Shown: positions 1 to 12,016 of the stretch, in pieces
Position numbering within the stretch: the stretch's first letter is position 1
How the letters are laid out: each line of letters opens with the position of its first letter
Assembly (NCBI GenBank): GCA_023014485.1
Contig: JAJOZX010009042.1
Coordinates: forward strand, 116,821 to 180,820
Source: Bathynomus jamesi
Taxonomy: Eukaryota > Arthropoda > Malacostraca > Isopoda > Cirolanidae
Direction: 5' to 3'
DNA length: 64,000 bases
The notes under the pieces: generated by a model
What the model saw: only the letters and a program-made list of their open reading frames with translations
Told to the model about the DNA's origin: nothing
Database searches by the model: none
Program-made: the position numbers and the translations under genes

Positions 1-480
1 CACCCCTGTACAGAGACAACAAATTAGGAGCGATGAGGAAACTGCGCAAACGGAACAGCACACCTAACCTATCAGAAACTGGTTTAGAAAGTGAGTAAAT
101 GTGATCTTCCAAGTAAAATTCACTAGAAAAGGAAACACCAAGAAAGTTAAGAAAAGAGAAAGAATTACATTAAGTTGTGTATTGTTGAAAGTTAGGGAAC
201 TGTCGTGGTGAAGATTGTGAGGAATAGAAAAATAAAGGTACTGAAATTTTCAGGCATTATAAGCCACATAGTTTTCTCTGCCCCAATAATAGATAGTTGA
301 AAGATTAGAGGTAAGGTACGCCATATCTGCCCACGCGACTGTTGGGAAGAACGCTTTTTGAAGCTGGTGGAAAAATGAAGAGTGGATTCATCGGCATAGG
401 AATGGATAGGACAGGAAATGCGACTTAATGCATCATTGATAAGTAAAAGGAAAAGAGTGGAAAATTTCATTCATCTGGAA
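1..480 (-). pseudogene. LINE reverse transcriptase fragment (palm and thumb)
   Basis: Minus-strand translation from about 470 reads as the palm of a non-LTR reverse transcriptase, with LFLLLINDALSR and then HSYADEST where the catalytic YADD motif is expected. Another frame continues towards base 1 with LGVSFSSEFYLEDHI and RLGVLFRLRSF, the usual sequence after the palm. The frame change and the YADD to YADE substitution show a dead copy. It resembles the family of the 38.0-39.9 kb LINE (inference from style, not alignment). The window cuts off its 3' part. Confidence 0.7.
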
Positions 481-1785
481 ATTTAATTAAATCAAAATAA
501 TTAATAATTTGATAAGAAATAGACTGTCAGGGCTTTGTTTTTTCTGTGAATGGTTAACGAATAGTCTACTCTGCCGATCTTTGAGAAACCCATTTTGATT
601 CAAACATATGCACTCAAAAGAATAAAAGAAGGCGATAAATCATAAGCATACCATTGATGTTTTATAGATTTTTTTGTCATAATTAAATGCAATTATAACT
701 TAGCCTCAATTATATATAAACATAGGCCTCCACACTTCTTTTTAATTTAGGATAACAGATAAATAATAAGACTTATATTCCATCTTGTCGATCCGGATAC
801 ACTTGAGGATTCAGTGCAGTCGAAATTACTGCTAGTATTTGTCACAATAAATTTTAATTTGCTTCCATCCGACTATACTTTACATACTTAATTGGCTTTT
901 AAGCCTTTCACGTAATCCCACAACAATATATTGTAATAATTATGACGAAAGAGAACGACCAAAAGAAAACAATACGGAACGACTTTCAAGCGGGACACAC
1001 GATACATTTTCATTTGAAATTTCTCAAATTCGAATTGAAAATACTTATAAAATTGGCTCCTCCATCAGGACTATTCAAATTCACTTAATACTGAAAAAGT
1101 CTACAAAGACAGAAACAATGTGAGCTACTGAAAATTAGATGCAAATTCAATATACGAGAAACTGTAACTCTCTCTTTGTAGTTAATAATTAGATCGTTCA
1201 AATGAGATTAAGTCACTTTCTTCGATTAAACAACAATTTCTAATCCAGTCTGCAAGGAATATATTGTTAACATTTACCAAAGAATTAAATGAAATATATA
1301 AAAAATTCGAATCAAAGTGTTTTGTTGGCTCCTTGGCGGTTTTCTTACTGAAATTCCTCGATTCAATTATATTTATAGAAAATGTAAACCTATACGAAGG
1401 AAGTCTTCGGCAGAATCTGAAGGTTCTGGGTTTGATTCTCGACTCGAATTTCGTATTTCAGCGATTAAGGTTTTTCTCTTGGATTTCCTTGGATTGATTC
1501 TCACAAAAACTGTTGGTCTCATTCGTCATATGACCATAGCTACTATGAAGGAAAGTAAACAGCTCTAAATGTTATTATGCATTTTGAATTAAATTTTGCA
1601 ATTGCTCTTATGCATGTACAGTATATTCACTAAGTAAATTTCACTCATTTTTCAAGTCTGAACTTTACTTGTATTACTTGAATAATTGTGCTTTATTGTT
1701 CTGATTTTTTTAAGTTTCCTATAAAAAGTGCAAATTTATATTGATCCTAAGGATTCAAATACAAATATATACTGTCCAGCTAATT
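481..1785. other. AT-rich stretch without recognisable gene
   Basis: I see no convincing coding region. Short frames around 1264-1568 have no family signature. A patch near 1405-1500 (GGTTCTGGGTTTGATTCTCG and following) resembles the B-box half of a tRNA-like SINE and is similar to the patch at 3278-3400. Confidence 0.4.
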
Positions 1786-1893
1786 CAGTGGTTCCCAACC
1801 TATTTAGTGATTTGATTTTTAAAAGGTATGTTATGACCAACCTCCATGGCCCACCCAGGAAATTCGCCATGGCCCACCGGTTGGGAACCAGTG
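1786..1893. mobile_element. 108-bp hAT-type MITE
   Basis: It begins CAGTGGTTCCCAACC and ends GGTTGGGAACCAGTG, near-perfect terminal inverted repeats. It is flanked by an 8-bp near-identical direct repeat, AGCTAATT (1778-1785) and AGCTAATC (1894-1901). Eight-bp target duplications and CAGTGG-type ends are hallmarks of hAT non-autonomous elements. It has no coding capacity. Confidence 0.8.
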
Positions 1894-2611
1894 AGCTAAT
1901 CAAATGTGCGGAAAGTAGCCTCGACTATTTAAAGCCTCGTCCAAGAACTACGAAAAAGAGGAATATGATCCAGACATTGGTTCATAACTGGACTATAAAT
2001 TCTTGACCATTAACGTTAATATTTAGAAACATATAAACAAAAAGGAATGACAAGTAATAAAACACGAATCCGACAGTTGAAAGATTACAAAATTTAATTC
2101 AAACACTATTTTTTTTATCAGTCTTTGAAATATCCATTTATATTTCACAATATTTATTTCTATTCATCACTAATAAACGCATAACCAAATCGAACATCTG
2201 ACTTTTTTTTGCTTTGAAATATTTATCAGTTAAAACAAATATTTACAGTCCAATGTGGATCTGCCTTAGAAACGATACCTAATAATGGGTATGAAATAAA
2301 AATTAAGTCTTATGTGACGTAAGAGGTCTTAAGAAGCCAAAACTGAAATTATTGGTAAAAGAGTTAAAATTATAAAAGCCTCAGATTGTAAGTAAACACT
2401 AAAAAAAAGTAAAAAAAGAAATGAAGTTTACACGATGTTTTCTTTCGTACAGTGAGCTTCAGCACACGAAGAGTTGAAGCTGTATTTGGTGCCAATTATG
2501 CATAATTCAAAAATATTTCATAACATTTAAGTTCGTGAAAGCTAAAAATTTATGACAAGTCAAATTTCTGTGATTTCATTTAAGTTTTGACTGAGCATCT
2601 TCTAATATCTT
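1894..2611. other. 3' flank of lectin copy A, no further gene
   Basis: AT-rich sequence downstream (minus sense) of the lectin A stop codon. It should contain the 3' UTR, but I could not place a polyadenylation site with confidence. No repeat or ORF is recognised. Confidence 0.35.
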
Positions 2612-5600
2612 CTAATAAGAGAAAGGACTGTATTGACATAAGGGCGAAATCGGATTGCCGCTCCCTCCCCCACACATGACATCATGCAGATAGTATCTGT
2701 TGTTGAAGTAAAGGAATGCGCAGTGTTGATTATTGTTTGCGTGAGGCTCGGATCCTCCGCTGAAAAATTGAGAGAGATTACGTGATTTGAAGAGACTCCG
2801 AAAGGTATGAACTAACTATTTATTTGCAAAATCACTGAAAATTACGAACTACTTCGCAAAACTTTTAAAACAGTGACAGGATACCAAAAACCAATTTCTT
2901 TTGCATGCATGCTCTGGAATTAGAATAGTTGAGGAAAAAGAAAGGATATCAGAGTAATTTATCAAACTAGGTGGGAGTTGAACATTGTACAAAAACAAAA
3001 CTTATTAGCTTTAATCTAATTTATTATTACTCCACTTTATTTAATATCTTTGGAAACAAATAATTATTACATCATAAATGAATGGTGAAACTATTCTCTG
3101 ATTTTGAACAAGTTACATGACAGTTGTTATTCTAAAATAACACGTTTTGAAATTGCTGTATTGCAATATTTAAACAAGAAATTTTTAAATTCACAACCTA
3201 ATTTAGGGAAACTTCATTTATACATCGGTCAATGTTTAATCATGGGATATTTTTTCGATGAAAGTGCCGGGCTGTTAATGTGAAGGTTATGGGTTCGAGT
3301 CTTGGCTTGGATTTCCGATTTCAGCAAATAAAGGCTGCGGGTCTTTCTGGGTGGAGTAGTGGTTCGAATCCCTCGAAAAGATCTACATCTATTCGTGGGA
3401 TGGGCCTCGGATGTCGCGAAGCAGATATAGAACCTCAAACAATATTATTATTTCATGAAGGTTTCAATTAAAAATTTCCTTCATATATTAGTGGGGCAGT
3501 AGGGGAGGGGGCTGCGTCGCAATATCGCTTCCTGTTCATCAGCGAGATTAAACAACATTGAATTTGGGTAGGTGACCGTCCTCTGCTTAGTTCGAATCGC
3601 ACGTAAATCTGCAGGTCCCCTTCGTCACATGACCTTTGATGTTACGAAAGAGGTTAAACAACCCGAAGTAACGTCATAGTTGAGAAGAGCCTTGTTTGCT
3701 GACCAAAATTTAAACTTTAAATCTATACTGCCCCATCACAACTCTACATGAAGAGGTAACAATATTTTTGTAAAATAGTAAAATTTTTCGGGCAGATGAA
3801 TTTCACAAAACGTAATTTTAATTTTTACCTCGAATCAACACCCCAAAATGGAGATCCTACGGGCATTGGCTCATTTGTTATCCATAACCATTCATTATTC
3901 TTTTCTACATCTGATCCACCGACCCAAAAATGGATTTTTTTTTTCGATGAGTCTGCGATGGAAGAAGGAAAAAAAATTCATAATTACATCCTCGAAGTCA
4001 AATTTACTCCAGAAAACCTCAGTAAAAAATCTATAGGCCATGTTTCATATATGTAATAAAATATGAAAGTCCAGTTCTAATATTTGCTAAGTTACTCTCA
4101 TCAGATTTAAAAACGTAAAATTAAAAAAACAACAACTTTTTATTCCATTATAACGAATACAGTATAAACGAAATTGAAATCTTTCGAAATCCTATCGTAT
4201 GAAATTTTTTATGCCAAAATTCATTAACCGTTATACTTACTGATAGTTTTCACGTGGCGAAGAGTTTCTGAGAATTCATTCGCATCTCTAAAGATGACTA
4301 AATCGGATCCTTTGTGTAGTTCCTTGCAAAAGTTACGTCCCTCTTGCCACGACGTGCTTCTAGAAAGGTCGGCGAATAGGCAAGTTCTTCCGACCAAAAC
4401 CCAGGGATGGCGACAACCTTCAAAATGATAATGGCTTAGAATAATAAAAGGGACCGTTTCATTTGTGAAGTCCAACAAAACAGAGCTGGGCATTTGCGGC
4501 ATATTTTGCGGTACTGCGGTACTGCGGTACTACCGCAAACCGCAAACCGGAACCGCATAACGCAGTACTGCAAAGGATCGCTGAAAGTACCGCAGTACCG
4601 CTACCGCATTCAAATTTCCGCGTACCGGTTTGGTGCCGGTTTGGTAGTTTGGTAGTACCGCAGTACCGCAGTACCGCAAAATATGCCGCAAATGCCCAGC
4701 TCTGCAACAAAAGATACTAAATATCTGTAATTAGATTGATTGCTTCATTCATTTAACGTCTTTAAACAGGTCATTGAGAAGGCATATCTGCCACTTATCA
4801 TACACAAATTGCACAAAGTTTGAGTACACGGAGTATTTTTATATCAAAGAATTATGTTTGATAGGTTTGATAGAATACGAGGTGGGCTTTTCATTAACCA
4901 ATTGAAAGAACAATTTCAGCTACATAAAAAGAACGCAATCTTTATTGTTTTCCACGTCCTTCCACTTAAGATATGAAACGTCCGTGAAATAGACAACTGA
5001 GGGCCTTAATTCTACTTCCCTTAATATGCCTTCATCTCACAAAATGGGAGAGATACTTTTCATTTTTGTTTGCATTATTTTAATCTTTCATTTCATTGGT
5101 TTATTTCATATGTTTGTTTAATTATAAAGTACGCAGTGTTTACGTAGAATTTACATTTATATTTTATGAATTTATGAATTTTATGAATTAGGTCTTTGCA
5201 TGTGGCTAAACGATTGAAAAATCCTTGTTAAGGGAAATATTGTTACTTCATTTATATCTGCAGAGTTTCACTCGCGTTATTAACTTTTAGGGGGCTCCAT
5301 TTATGGCAAAACCTATCGTCCCTAAATGCATAGGTAAGCAATTATATAAGCAGTGTTCCTCAACCAGAGTAGCTCATACTTTTTCTTAAAAGAATATTCA
5401 GCAGTTACAAAAAATGGAATTTAGAACATGTATTGAAGAACCCCGGAATTCCATTCCTTAATTTTGACTGAAATTTCCACAAATGAATTTCATGGGTCAA
5501 CGTAATACGAAAGCATCTCATCTTCACTATAATTTCTCCAAGTGATTTTAAATAACAAAATAAAAACGAAAACAAGTGATCAAACAAATACAGAGTTTCC

Positions 5601-6604
5601 CGTAAGTCTGGAACCATAGGGCAAAATAAGTAATTAATGTTTTTCCGTTTATGCAAGTACCCATGATGTCTTTGAGTAAGGAAGAACGCATCCAGGTAAT
5701 TCTGCTCGTAGGAAATCGGAGTCAGAGGGAGGTCGCTGAGGAATTTAAGAGATTGCATCCGGACCGCGTGCCGATAACACATAGCTGTGTCGACAAATTT
5801 GTAGCAAAGTTTAGGGAAACGGGATCCACAGGAGATAAACCACGCAGTGGACCTCCGAGGACATCCACCGACGATGACACAGCTGCTACCATCCTCGCTC
5901 ATTTAACAAACAGTCCCCAAAAGTCTCTTCGGCGTTTTTATTGCCGTTTTTTATCATTTTGCCCTATGGTTCCAGACTTACGGGACACCCTGTACTAGAT
6001 AGCTAAAACTTACTTAAATGTAGAAATGGATTTGGTCCGATAAGAGAGGATCTGTGAGGACTTCCTTCAAGTTTTTCAGAACTGATGCCACTTGACAAAG
6101 AGTTTTTTAAGGAGTTTAAGGAGGAGGTAAGGCGATATAAAATCTGAAATACATATTATGGAGAGCATATTACAAATACACGCTTTCGAAAGATTGCATA
6201 GCTTCGTTTATTGACAATTTATATGATAATTTTGGAAAGAAATATTAACGGAAAATTAAATAAAATACTTCATTTCTGAATAAAAAAAAAGTTATATATC
6301 CATTCATAAATATGAAAATAATTAAGACAAACCTGTTACCAAATACCAAAATTTAACTCCCCCAAATTTTTGTAAACAGTATTTGAAAATTTATTTAAGA
6401 GCAGTAAAATAAAAAACTTATTTTTTATAAATATTACTTCAGATTTTTAATTTTCTTTTATATATATTGCAATTTTAAAACTGATCTAACCTCCTTCATA
6501 TCCGTTGAATCGGGCTTCGGCTGAATGGCTGCTGAAAACACCCCACAAACCTCCAACAGTAATAGAAGGAATGCAGTTGTAGAATTACGCAGCTTCATCT
6601 TCAT
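2612..6604 (-). CDS. Secreted C-type lectin, copy A (5 exons)
   Basis: Hand-built from splice signals: exon 1 6604-6491, exon 2 6143-6014, exon 3 4417-4241, exon 4 3952-3829, exon 5 2759-2612; 230 residues, stop TAG. Intron phases 0,1,1,2. Exon 1 encodes a signal peptide with core AFLLLLLEVCGVFSA. The first ATG gives MKMKL; the ATG at 6598 aligns with copies B and C, so either could start translation. Exon 2 is a Ser-rich linker, extended relative to B and C because the usual acceptor AG is changed to AA and an upstream TTTCAG (6149-6144) restores frame. Exons 3-5 form one C-type lectin domain: CRHPWVLVG, CLFADLS, NFCKELHKGSDL, then FWVGGSD, WLWITNEP, SPFW, then SEPHANNNQHC and SPLCQY. Six cysteines fit the long-form fold. 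Neither the canonical EPN or QPD sugar motif nor WND is intact, so ligand and calcium dependence are unknown. Probably an extracellular immune lectin (inference). Introns carry a hAT MITE, a mariner remnant and a 5S-like SINE. Confidence 0.85.
3278..3400 (+). repeat. tRNA-like SINE fragment (B-box half)
   Basis: Two matches to the pol III B box lie here: GGGTTCGAGTC near 3291 and GTGGTTCGAATCCC near 3359. No A box or acceptor stem pairs with them, so this is at most a degraded tRNA-derived SINE in the last intron of lectin A. Confidence 0.3.
3490..3680 (+). repeat. 5S rRNA-derived SINE (SINE3-like), diverged copy
   Basis: The segment holds TCAGCGAGATTAAACAACAT followed by GGTAGGTGACCGTCC, matching the internal control region of 5S rRNA (box A AGCGAAGTTAAG, box C GGATGGGAGACC) in order and spacing but with indels. 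The downstream part, CACGTAAATCTGCAGGTCCC followed by TTCGTCACATGACC, is shared with copies at 24.8, 18.3 and 40.6 kb. It lies in intron 4 of lectin A. Confidence 0.65.
4481..4704. mobile_element. 224-bp hAT-type MITE with GC-rich direct subrepeats
   Basis: Ends CAGAGCTGGGCATTTGCGG and its reverse complement, flanked by a perfect 8-bp target duplication CAACAAAA (4473-4480 and 4705-4712). The interior is a near-palindrome built from a repeated TACTGCGG or CCGCAGTA unit, so the single strand would fold into one long hairpin. It sits 63 bp upstream (minus sense) of lectin A exon 3. The same terminus starts the truncated element at 63825. Confidence 0.9.
5591..5992 (+). mobile_element. Mariner deletion derivative keeping the N-terminal transposase part
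   Basis: The left end CAGAGTTTCCCGTAAGTCTG and the right end read in reverse CAGGGTGTCCCGTAAGTCTG are inverted repeats of about 40 bp, with TA on both sides (5589-5590, 5993-5994). From 5666 an open frame gives about 90 residues, MSLSKEERIQVILLVGNRS onward through FRETGSTGDKPRSGPPR, the helix-turn-helix N-terminus (DUF4817-type) of Tc1/mariner transposases. The catalytic domain is deleted. It lies in intron 2 of lectin A. Confidence 0.8.
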
Positions 6605-7220
6605 TTAAATAAGTTAAATAAATACATAAATTATATAGTAAATAAACGAATCTTTAAAACTATTTAAAAAATATTTGCTACATTTATTTCAAAGTTTACA
6701 ATTATAGACCTACAGCACGATGACCTAATGCCGGACATAATTTTATTTATGTATCTTAAAATGAGAATTTTATTTTGTAGCAGAAAGCATGAAATTTTGC
6801 TAATTTTTTGCAAGAATTTTTTTAAATTAACTATTCTTGACCCTTTTGGTAAATTTCTTAATAATTTGTTCATAATTTGGCACTCTGCATGTGGCTTGCA
6901 AATGAAGCGACAAACACTTTACTCACCTACTAATCCAACAACAACTACCAATCCAACTTAATATGAACAGACCTAATATAAAGGAGCGTAGGATCACTTA
7001 ATTTAACCCAAGCTGACCCAGATTCAACTTGATGATGAGTTTATCTGGCATGACGATGAAGCATGAAATTGAATATTAATAGACGTAGAACAAATATCTC
7101 CTACCGTATGTGTGTATATATATAGAAATTTATAATATATATATATATATATATAAGTAGAGATTAAATTATATATAACAAGTAAAACTGAAAGTACTTT
7201 CTGAAATTTTATATATATAA
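6605..7220. other. Upstream region of lectin copy A
   Basis: Very AT-rich. It should contain the lectin A promoter, but no TATA box or initiator can be chosen over background A/T runs. A short TA microsatellite lies at about 7134-7156. No gene is recognised. Confidence 0.35.
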
Positions 7221-8470
7221 CGGGTGAACCAAAAGTAGGTGGACAGTAGGTTGAATAGGGTTTGTGTTATATTATATTGTATTATAACTATGGTGTTCAT
7301 TATAACTATGGTGTTTGTGCTATATTATATTAAATATTATAACTAAATTTATTTAAATTTAATCTTTTTTCTTTTCAGATAGTTTAGAGAACCCATAATG
7401 GCAAATAATCTAAATGCTGATGCCAGAAAATGGGTGTTAAAAGAGTATTGGAAATCTCAAAATACTGAAACTGTTAGAACAAAATGGGTTGAAACATTTG
7501 GTACTCAAGCCCCAAAGAGACAAACCATTTACCGCATTCGTGACAAATTTGATGCCACTGGCTCAATTCTTAATGCCCCAAGAACTGGTCGACCCAAAAC
7601 AGTTTGCACAGAGGACAATAAGCAACTTGTTGCCGAAGCATTTGTTCACAGTCCCAAAAAGTCCACCAGAAGAGCCTCAGCAGAACTGGACATTTCACAA
7701 ACCTCTATTATACAAATTCTGAAATCTATTGGGTTGAAAGCTTATCGTCCACGGCTAATTCATGGCTTATTGGAGGATGACCCAGACAGGCGGCTGCAAT
7801 TTAGTGAGATCATGCTGAACGAAATTGAAGGAAATCCAATAATTTTAGATAACATTGTGTGGACCGATGAGGCTTCTTTCAAATTATCAGGTCATGTTAA
7901 CCGACAATTGTGTTTACTGGTATAGTGAGAACATGCATTTAACATTAGAGCAGCAACTAAACCAGCCTGGTGTCACTGTTTGGGGTGGTATTTCAAGTTC
8001 TGGTGTTTTAGGACCAATTTTTATTGATGGAACAGTCACAGGTGATAAGTATCTCGAAATTCTAATGAATGAAGTTGTTCCACACTTACAACAACAGCCT
8101 AATTCACATGACCTCTATTTCCAACAAGATGGGGCCCCTCCACATTATTCAAGAGCAGTCCGTGAGTATCTTGACGAAACATTTCCCGAGAAATGGATCG
8201 GCGGAAGAGGTCCAATTGAATGGCCTGCACGTTCACCTGACTTTACCCCAATGGATTTTTTCTTTTGGGGAGTACTCAAGGACAAAGTTTATAGTCGAAA
8301 ACCACGAAGTGTTGGTGATTTGAAATATTACATCAGAGATGCATTTCAAGAAATTAATGCACAAAGAAACTTGTGCAAAAATGTTTGTCGAAGTGTGAAA
8401 GGTAGACTTCAAAGCTGTGTAAATTGTGATGGTCAGCAATTTGAGCACCTGCGTTGATAAAATTTTCAGT
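7221..8470 (+). mobile_element. Tc1/mariner element, DD41D type, 3' end truncated
   Basis: The left end starts CGGGTGAACCAAAAGTAGGT after an AT tract. A matching right inverted repeat is not found: after the transposase stop the sequence runs into the tail of a minus-strand LINE near 8515, which probably removed or split the 3' end. The element carries a nearly intact transposase gene (7398-8457). Confidence 0.75.
7398..8457 (+). pseudogene. DD41D mariner transposase, one frameshift
   Basis: The first frame (7398-7925) starts MANNLNADARKWVLKEYWKS and carries the helix-turn-helix region and the first catalytic Asp in VWTDEASFK. Near 7905 one base is missing; the next frame continues NCVYWYSENMHLTLEQQ to the stop at 8457. 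It supplies the second Asp in YFQQDGAPPHYS and the third in SPDFTPMDFFFWG. I count 41 residues between the second and third Asp. Restoring the frame is not needed to see that all three catalytic Asp survive, so this looks like a recently inactivated copy. It shares its C-terminal style (CVNCDGQQFEHLR) with the fold-back element at 44951-45500. Confidence 0.85.
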
Positions 8471-8514
8471 GCTTTTGTATTGTATTGGTATAAGTTAATT
8501 TTTTTTTTTATTTT

Positions 8515-10330
8515 GTATTATAGTATTATAGTTGTATTATAGTTGCTTTCTTGCGCTCTCCACCGTACATAGCCAGGTACACCCGACTCATCTTGTACCG
8601 TCCTGAGCCAGGCATCTAGTCTTCTCTTGAAGACTTCAACTTTGACCAATGCAACGTTTCTGAGGTCCTTAGGAAGCTTGTTAAAAAGTCTTGGCCCCCC
8701 TGACAACCAAGCCATTTTCCTTCAGTGTTGAGGAGGTCCCTTGTCGGGCCTTTAATTTGGGAACACTACATATTCTACTTTCCTATTTTCCAGTGTTGTT
8801 TGAATGGTAATTGGGTTTAGTTTGAGGTTTGGTACCAGTTTTTCGATCATTTTCCATATGTAGATTATGGTGTACCTCTCTCTTCTTTTTTCCAGGGAGT
8901 ACAGATTTAGTTTACGTAGCCTTTCCCAGTAGTTGAGTTCTCTGCAGCCATCAATCTTGGCTGTGAAATGGCTCTGCGTTTCTTCTAGTTTATTAGTTTC
9001 TTCCTTTTTATATGGGAACGTCAAAACTGAGCAGTATTCAAGTTTTGGTATAATCAGTGTTTTTAGCAGGGGAATCATTACTGTCCTGTCCCTTCTTTTG
9101 AACGTTCTTAGTACCTGTCCCGCTATTCTTTTTGCTTTATTTATCGCTTTCTGATTTTGTGTTTCGAATTTCGCATCATCGGTCATTATTATTCCCAGAT
9201 CAATCGCTTTCGTGCTTTTCTGAATTTCCTGTCTATTTGGAGCATAATATGCAGTCTAAGTTCCTCGTTTCTACCATATCTCAAGAGCTGAAATTTCTCG
9301 GTGTTAAATGTCATGGTCTTGTCTTCTGACCATTTGTATATTTAGTTCGTGTCCCTCTGCAAGGCCTCCACTTCATTTATATCGCTGATTTTTCTGCTGA
9401 TCTTTGTATCGTCTGCAAAGGATGTTACTATACTGTTGCTGTTTACTCCGCTGTCTATGTCTGTTAGCATGATAAATTAATTGATAATGAACAGTACTGT
9501 ACCTTGTGGTACTGTTCCTGCGTACTTCCAATTCTTATTATGATATACCTTGAATTTTGACCACCAGTAGACGCTCTCTGAGGAAGTTGTAGATCCATTT
9601 TCCCACTTTGCCTGTTGTCCCCATATATTTCATTTTATGTGCTATTATACCATGATCACATTTGTCGAAAGCTTTAGCAAAATCTGTGTATATGACATCG
9701 TAGTTGTCATTGCCTTCCAGTGCATCTAGGATATTGTTGTAGTGTTCTATTAGTTGTGATAGGCATGATCTACCTGATCGGAGTCTGTGCTGATTTTCGT
9801 TAAATTTTTCAAGTGTCTCAAAGAATTCATAAATTTTGTCTCTAATTACTCTTTCAAATACTTTGGTGAGGTGGGACGTGAATGACACTGGTATATAGTT
9901 CTTTGCTTGAGATCTATCCCCTCATTTATATGATATATAGGGAGAATGTTTGCTCTTTTCAAGATGCTCGGTATTTCCCCAGTGTCTCGGGATCTTCTCC
10001 ATACCCAATACAAGGGTGTAGCTATTTTATTTTTACAGTTTTTAATCAATAATGCGTTCCAGTTGTTCGGATCTGCAGCTGAATGTGGTTTCATTTGTCC
10101 TATAGCTCTCGCTACATCTTCTGGGGTAAAATCAAAGCCTGTTATACACTCTCCTTGCAATTTCTCTTCAAAGAATGCATCTATGTCAGGTATCGCTTTG
10201 TCACTTTTTGGGGTACTAAAAACTGATTCATACTGGGCTCTCAATGTTTCAGCTATTTCTTTTGGATCGTCGGTTAGTTCATTATTTTCTTCCTTAAGGG
10301 CCGAATAGCGGCGCGCATTTTCGTTTTCCT
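8515..10330 (-). pseudogene. LINE (jockey/CR1-like) ORF2, 5'-truncated and broken
   Basis: Reading leftwards from about 10325, the pieces are: pre-RT region ENARRYSALKEENNELTDDP and AQYESVFSTPKSD; a fingers-like part with SAADPNNWNALLIKNC; RT core with RDKIYEFFETLEKF, YTDFAKAFDKCDHGI and FADDTKIS (catalytic FADD intact); thumb with AKRIAGQVLRTFKRRDRTVM and PKLEYCSVLTF; and the terminus PRLFNKLPKDLRN. Frameshifts separate the pieces and the endonuclease is missing. The 3' end is an A/T-rich short repeat near 8515-8545. A sister copy lies at 36.5-38.0 kb on the plus strand. Confidence 0.85.
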
Positions 10331-12016
10331 TTTCGTATAGCTATAGAAGTATTCGTGGTATGCATTATAGGAGTAATTAATATTAAATATAACATTATTT
10401 TAGCAAATGTAAATTTTAATTAGTTCTACAATTATGTTTTATAAGTAATGTATTTTTCATTATAATTAATGTTTTCTATTATAATTAATGTTTTTTTCTG
10501 TTTGTTTTAGATAATGTCCCATCGTCGGTGTGTAAACCATTCTGATTCATTCTGTTATACTTGTGGTAGCTTTACGTCAGTAAAACAGAGACAAACCGTT
10601 AGCAACTTTTACAAGAAAGCGTATTATGCCCACTTTGGTGTTAGAATTGGAGACCAGAACAAATCGTGGGCTCCACACTATGTTTGCCGGTCCTTTGTTG
10701 AAAAAGTGAGGCACTGGCTTAAAGGAACACGAAAATCTCTCGCATTTGGTGTGCGTATAGTGTGGCGTGAGTCCAGAGATCACACGTCTGATTGTTATTT
10801 TTGCATGTGCAATATTCAAGGGTACAGCACTAAGAAAAAATCTGCAATAAAATATCCAAATCTGCCATCCGCTATTCACCCTCTTCCTCACAGTGAAGAT
10901 GTACCAATTCCACCTAATCCCTAGAACTTTGATGGTTTGAGCATAGACTCTGATTTTGACCATGTAACAAGTGACCACAGTGATTTTGAAGCTACTGGTG
11001 AAGTTGAAGCTACGTTGAAAAAGCCACAACAGTTTACACAATTGAATGATCTGGTGCGTGACTTGAAACTCCCAAAAAATATCGCACAACTTCTAGGCTC
11101 CAGGTTGAATGAACAGAATCTTTGGGCACCTGGCACTACACTTGCTTGGTATAGGGACAGGAAAAAAGAGTTTATCCCCTTTTACTCAAAGGAGGGATTT
11201 CTTGTGTTCTGTACTGATGTAAAGGATTCGATGAATGCCCTGGGCGTTACGTATGATCCATCTGCATGGAGATTCTTTACTGACAGGTCAAAAACTTGAA
11301 TAAAACTAGTTTTTCTCCACACTGCGAATGTTACCCTCTATTCCTATTGCCTATTTTGTACACTTAAAAGAAACTTATGACTCCCTGAAACTATTGTTGG
11401 AAAATAATGATCATGAGTGAACCATTTGTGGTGATCTGAAGGTGCTGACCACGCTTCTTGGACAACAGTTAGGACACACGAAATTCCCTTGTTTTCTGTG
11501 CGAATGAGACAGCAGGGTTAGAGCTAATCATTGGATTAAAAGGACTTGGCCAAAACGAACGAATCTCGCACCTGGAGACAAAAATGTGATCAATGAGCCA
11601 CTTGTCTCTCCTGACAAAGTGCACCACTTCATATAAAACTGGGGCTAATGAAACAGTTCGTGAAAGCCCTAGATAAAGATGGAGACTGTTTTTGTTACAC
11701 CGTTTCAGAATTCCCAGAGAAAAGTGAGGATAAACTCAGAGCTGATGTTTTTGATTGGCCACAGATAAGACAGCTGATGAAAAAAGACTATTTTACAGCG
11801 TCTATGACTCAAACAGAAACGGAGGCTTGGATATCATTCAAGAGTGTTGTGGAAAAATTTTTCGGCAACAATAAATCAAAGGACTTTAAGAAGATTGTCA
11901 ACAACATGCGTACTAGTTTTAAAAATCTAGGCTGCAACATGAGTGTGAATGATCATTTTCTACATAGCCACCTTGACTAGTTCCCAGAAAACCTTGGTAC
12001 GGTCAGTGAAGAACAG

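Noticed and set aside
1728..2006. 92-residue plus-strand ORF
   Set aside because: It runs through a hAT MITE with target duplications and has no family signature.
10577..11136. Minus-strand ORFs overlapping 10514-11299
   Set aside because: They are shadows of the plus-strand TE-like gene, which has recognisable motifs continuing across 4 kb.
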